A stretch of 10,256 nucleotides of DNA from JAYVIQ01 sp043770215 (GTDB lineage Bacteria > Bacteroidota > Bacteroidia > Cytophagales > JAAEPT01): the NCBI GenBank assembly GCA_043770215.1, contig JAYVIQ010000059.1, positions 1 to 10,256 on the forward strand, written 5' to 3'. The notes beneath the pieces were generated by a model that ran no database searches, was not told the origin of the DNA, and was given only the letters and a program-made list of their open reading frames with translations. Each line of letters opens with the position of its first letter. Position 1 is the first letter of the stretch. The position numbers and the translations under genes were made by a program. Shown piece after piece: positions 7,103 to 10,256 of this stretch.

Positions 7103-7915
7103 ATGATGAGAAGAAAATACGAAAATGTTGCCATTATTCTTTTTGTAGTTAATTTAGTAATCATCATTATTGGATTTGTGTTGTTGCAGCAAAATTTAAC
7201 AGAATCCTTTAGATGTGAAAATTTGGATAAACTTCATGATTCTATTGAAGAAAATGCTAAAAATACCATTATCATATTTATCCTTTTGATAGCTTTTACG
7301 GTATTTATGATGTATCTTCTATTTAAACTATCCAATGATTTTAAGAAAAAATATGTGCTCAAACAAGAATTACTCACGATTGATCCATTTGGTAATGACG
7401 GACCTAACTTAGAAAATGAACAATTTCAAAATATTAAAGCCCTCGAGGCGCAAAAGTTTTTAAGCCTAAAGAACAAAATAACAGAAATAGATGATTTTGA
7501 AATGAATGCAAAGTCCTTTTGCGATAAAGTTCTTGGAATCATTGCTTCAGAGTATGAGGTTTTTCAAGGGTTATTTTACATTGTTAGAGACAAAGGAAGT
7601 CTAGTTGTATGTGGCAGTTATGCATATAATTTCAGAGAAAATCAGGAATTAGAGCTTGGAGAGGGGTTGGCGGGCCAAGTAGCGAAAGCAAAACGCACCG
7701 TAAACATTAAACAGATTCCTAGCGGGTATATAAAAGCTGTTAGCGGGTTAGGAGAATCTACACCTACTAATCTATTGATATGTCCACTACTTTCAAACAA
7801 TGAAGCAACTGCAGTAATAGAATTAGCATCATTTAAAGAATTTAGTAAAGAAGAAGAACAATATTTTACCACATTGGGAGAATTAATAAATGAAAAACTT
7901 TCTAATCTGAAATAA
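7103..7915 (+). CDS. Minimal two-transmembrane GAF protein
   Basis: This 270-residue protein has TM1 (about 8-29), a tiny loop of about 24 residues (30-53), TM2 (54-75), a short linker with no HAMP or RNW motif, and a GAF domain (130-268) reaching the C-terminus. The GAF is close to the neighbouring paralogues: FQGLFYIV (154-161), SYAYNF (172-177), GEGLAGQVA (186-194), IPSGYIKAVSGLGEST (205-220), ICPLL, and VIELASF (238-244). It lacks both a real sensory ectodomain and the C-terminal coiled coil of the larger sensors. It most likely binds an intracellular ligand at the membrane or acts as a regulatory subunit for a neighbouring sensor. Two adjacent ATG codons (7103, 7106) are possible starts, differing by one residue. 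Spacing of 6 bases before and 11 bases after points to co-transcription with both neighbours. Its ligand and partner are unknown. Confidence 0.87.
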   Translation: MMRRKYENVAIILFVVNLVIIIIGFVLLQQNLTESFRCENLDKLHDSIEENAKNTIIIFILLIAFTVFMMYLLFKLSNDFKKKYVLKQELLTIDPFGNDGPNLENEQFQNIKALEAQKFLSLKNKITEIDDFEMNAKSFCDKVLGIIASEYEVFQGLFYIVRDKGSLVVCGSYAYNFRENQELELGEGLAGQVAKAKRTVNIKQIPSGYIKAVSGLGESTPTNLLICPLLSNNEATAVIELASFKEFSKEEEQYFTTLGELINEKLSNLK

Positions 7916-7926
7916 TACAGAAAAAA

Positions 7927-10256
7927 ATGTTGAACAAAATAAAACATTTCGGAAAAAAAATAGCGCTGATTGTAACCGCATTAGTTGCATTTTCGGTTAT
8001 TTCAATTACCCTACTTTCCTTTTACTTAAACCGTAAAACTGTTAAAGAAAATTTTCATGAAAGTGTAGAATTACATAACAAATTATACCTGCATGAAATA
8101 GAAAAAGAATTTAGATCATTGCAAACCCAGGTAGCATATATTGAGGCAAAGGAAAGACTATTTACTATCCCTTTTATACAATTAAATAACACGATTAATG
8201 GGCTAGATACTTCTAAAAATAAATTTGCTGAGCTCACTTCATATTTCAAAAAAGAAATTTTTAATGAATTGATTCAAAATCCAATAGTAGAGAATGTTTA
8301 CTTATTAAATACAACTCAGCCAGAACCCATTGTTATTTTCGAGTCAGGGTCAATATTATTAAACAATAAGACTAAAAATTTCAAAAATATAGATAATGTT
8401 GGTGTAAACATACATGTAAAAAAACCTAATATAAATCAGCCAATACTAGAGTCTGGCAGGTTTTATACCTATGTGAGTCATCCCATTTACATAGAGGACG
8501 TTGTATTTGGTATGGTTATGGTAAAAGTGGATTTGGCTAAGGTGGCAAAAAAAGTAAAAATTCAAGAGACCTTTTTAGAAAAAACTAAACTTATAAATGA
8601 GGTAGTGAAATTAGAAAAAAAGAACATTTTTAAAGTACATGTAAGTAAAGATTCTTCAGTAGAATTCTATGAAGAAAGAGAAAATGTGTTGTATCCTACA
8701 ATTATTGATAATTGGATGAAAGTTTCTAATTATTATTATGATTTTGATATTGAAAATAGGAATCAATTAAATTATTGGTCTTACAACAAAGAGTTAGGTA
8801 TCTGTGTACTTACAAAATTACAAATAAGTTTAAAGGAATATAACAAAGGTAATTTTAACTATTTAACGTTGCTCATAGGGTTTGGTATTGTATTGACTTC
8901 ATTAGTAATAGCTCTTTACTTTGCTAGAGTAATAAGCTACCCTATAATAAAATTGAAGCGTGTTTTAAAGTTAGTGAGTAAAGGTGTTTTGCCAAATAAA
9001 CTAAATTCACCTTTGAGTGATGAGGTTGGAGAAATGATAACTACTGTTAATAAAATTGTTAATTCTCTTAAAAAGACTGCTGAATATGCACAGAAAATTG
9101 GGCAAGGTGAGTTTGCAACAGATTTTCAGCCTCTTTCTAAACAAGATATTTTAGGAAATGCCTTAGTAGACATGAGTGAAAGCTTACAAAATGCAAATAT
9201 AAAAGATGTTGTAAGAAATTGGATTATAGAAGGTCTTGCAAGCCTAGGGGAGATTTTAAGAAATCATGACAGTGTTCAAAAAATAAGCGAAGAGGTAATA
9301 CAGTTTATTTGTTATAGGGTAGAAGCCTTACAAGGTGCTTTTTTCCTTTTAGAAGAAAGTGATGAAGACCAAGATAAGCTAGTAATGAAAGCTACCTATG
9401 CCTATGGTAAGTTTAAAAATATTAAAAGGCAATTTTATTTTGGCGAAGGGATTATTGGGCAGTGCGCAGCAGAAAAGAATATTATTTTACGTTCAGAAAT
9501 ACCAGATAACTATATGCTTATAAGTTCTGGTATACTAGGAGACCAACACCCAAGTCATTTGTTAGTGGTGCCACTTATTTACAATGATAAGGTATATGGC
9601 GTGATAGAGTTGGCTTCACTCTCTATGTTTGAGTCAGACAAAATAGACTTTATGGAAGAGGTAGGCGCTATTATTTCAAGAACTATTTTTAATATTAATG
9701 TAAATGAAAACACAAGAAACCTACTCGAAAAATCACAAGTTCTAGGTCAAGAACTTACAGATAAAAAAGAGGAATTAGAGCAAAATGCCAACAAAATGGC
9801 AAAAACGCAGGTAGAAATTACTGAAGCAAATCAGAAACTAGAAGAGCAAATTTCCAAAGTTAGAGAAGCACAAGAAAGACAAACTGCACTTTTAACAAAT
9901 TCTGATGAGGTTATTTTTATTCTAAACCAAGCGGGTCTTGTAAAATACGTTTCTCCATCAGTTCAGAGGGTTTTAGGCTACCAAGAAGAAGATGTTATAG
10001 ATTCTAGAGACAGTAAAAGAGTACATGATTTGCATCAGACTATTTATACTACTTTCTTTACTAATATTCTCAATAACGCTATAGAGGAACAAAAAATACA
10101 ATACGAATACTACAAAAAAGATGGGAGGTTGGTGTGGTTAGAATCCGTAGGTACTAACCAAATAAACAATAGCGCTATAAATGGGCTGGTTATAAATGTC
10201 AGAGATATTACCATAAAAAAACAAGCTGAAGAAGAACAAAGAAGACGCTCACAGAT
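7927..10256 (+). CDS. Large Cache-HAMP-GAF-PAS sensor protein (C-terminus outside window)
   Basis: From ATG 7927 the frame stays open for 776 codons to the right edge. In order it has TM1 (about 11-33); a 275-residue extracytoplasmic domain (34-309) with Cache-like features, such as YTYVSHPIYIEDVVFGMVMVKVDL (180-203); TM2 (311-333); HAMP (334-385) with YPI at 338-340 and DEVG at 365-368; a second HAMP-like unit (about 388-425, IGQGEF, DILGNAL); RNWIIEGLASLGEILR (430-445); GAF (450-590) with QGAFF, YAYGK, GEGIIGQC and VIELASL; a coiled coil (592-650); and a PAS domain (about 653-765) with IFILNQAGLVKYVSPSVQRVLGY and a PAC end at VINVRDIT. The output domain is cut off. Histidine kinase, PP2C/SpoIIE-type phosphatase or further PAS units are all possible. 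It is the only sensor here that might carry an enzymatic output, and lies 11 bases after the minimal GAF gene. Confidence 0.9.
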   Translation, partial: MLNKIKHFGKKIALIVTALVAFSVISITLLSFYLNRKTVKENFHESVELHNKLYLHEIEKEFRSLQTQVAYIEAKERLFTIPFIQLNNTINGLDTSKNKFAELTSYFKKEIFNELIQNPIVENVYLLNTTQPEPIVIFESGSILLNNKTKNFKNIDNVGVNIHVKKPNINQPILESGRFYTYVSHPIYIEDVVFGMVMVKVDLAKVAKKVKIQETFLEKTKLINEVVKLEKKNIFKVHVSKDSSVEFYEERENVLYPTIIDNWMKVSNYYYDFDIENRNQLNYWSYNKELGICVLTKLQISLKEYNKGNFNYLTLLIGFGIVLTSLVIALYFARVISYPIIKLKRVLKLVSKGVLPNKLNSPLSDEVGEMITTVNKIVNSLKKTAEYAQKIGQGEFATDFQPLSKQDILGNALVDMSESLQNANIKDVVRNWIIEGLASLGEILRNHDSVQKISEEVIQFICYRVEALQGAFFLLEESDEDQDKLVMKATYAYGKFKNIKRQFYFGEGIIGQCAAEKNIILRSEIPDNYMLISSGILGDQHPSHLLVVPLIYNDKVYGVIELASLSMFESDKIDFMEEVGAIISRTIFNINVNENTRNLLEKSQVLGQELTDKKEELEQNANKMAKTQVEITEANQKLEEQISKVREAQERQTALLTNSDEVIFILNQAGLVKYVSPSVQRVLGYQEEDVIDSRDSKRVHDLHQTIYTTFFTNILNNAIEEQKIQYEYYKKDGRLVWLESVGTNQINNSAINGLVINVRDITIKKQAEEEQRRRSQ

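Noticed and set aside
7642..7947. 101-codon minus-strand frame
   Set aside because: It is antisense to the conserved GAF core of the minimal GAF protein.

Overview
The window is AT-rich, A-rich upstream of its starts and almost free of Shine-Dalgarno sites. Its genes are family-typical of Bacteroidota, most like Cytophagales-type gliding or environmental bacteria. That assignment is an inference from codon use, the A|Q signal-peptide end, the LYS9-type dehydrogenase and a GAF-sensor family common in that phylum. No rRNA, tRNA, CRISPR array or intact mobile element was seen.

The minus strand (reading right to left from about 5114) holds four genes. First is a two-transmembrane HAMP/GAF/coiled-coil sensor (3426-5114), then, 11 bases on, a saccharopine dehydrogenase-like enzyme (2086-3414). 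About 350 non-coding bases follow, holding a probable terminator, a 12-bp palindrome, a compositionally odd segment that looks like a dispersed repeat, and a hairpin. Next is a MATE-family efflux transporter (381-1739), whose stop codon overlaps the start of a truncated secreted Ser-rich protein (1-381).

The plus strand, starting from a shared 164-base divergent spacer, carries three tightly packed genes: a second GAF/coiled-coil membrane sensor (5279-7096), a minimal two-transmembrane plus GAF protein (7103-7915), and a large Cache/HAMP/GAF/PAS sensor that runs off the right edge (7927-10256).

The main point of interest is this four-member GAF sensor cluster. All four share the same GAF type (QG at the start, a YAY-like strand, GEGLxGQ, SGLG, VPL, VIELASF), and three also share an RNWxxxG[LI] motif 37-38 residues before the GAF QG. 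Their extracytoplasmic parts are unrelated in length and character. None of the three complete proteins has a kinase, cyclase, methyl-accepting or phosphatase output domain. My reading is that they are input or adaptor subunits that may assemble through HAMP/GAF/coiled-coil contacts with each other or with the large PAS-containing protein, whose output domain lies outside the window.
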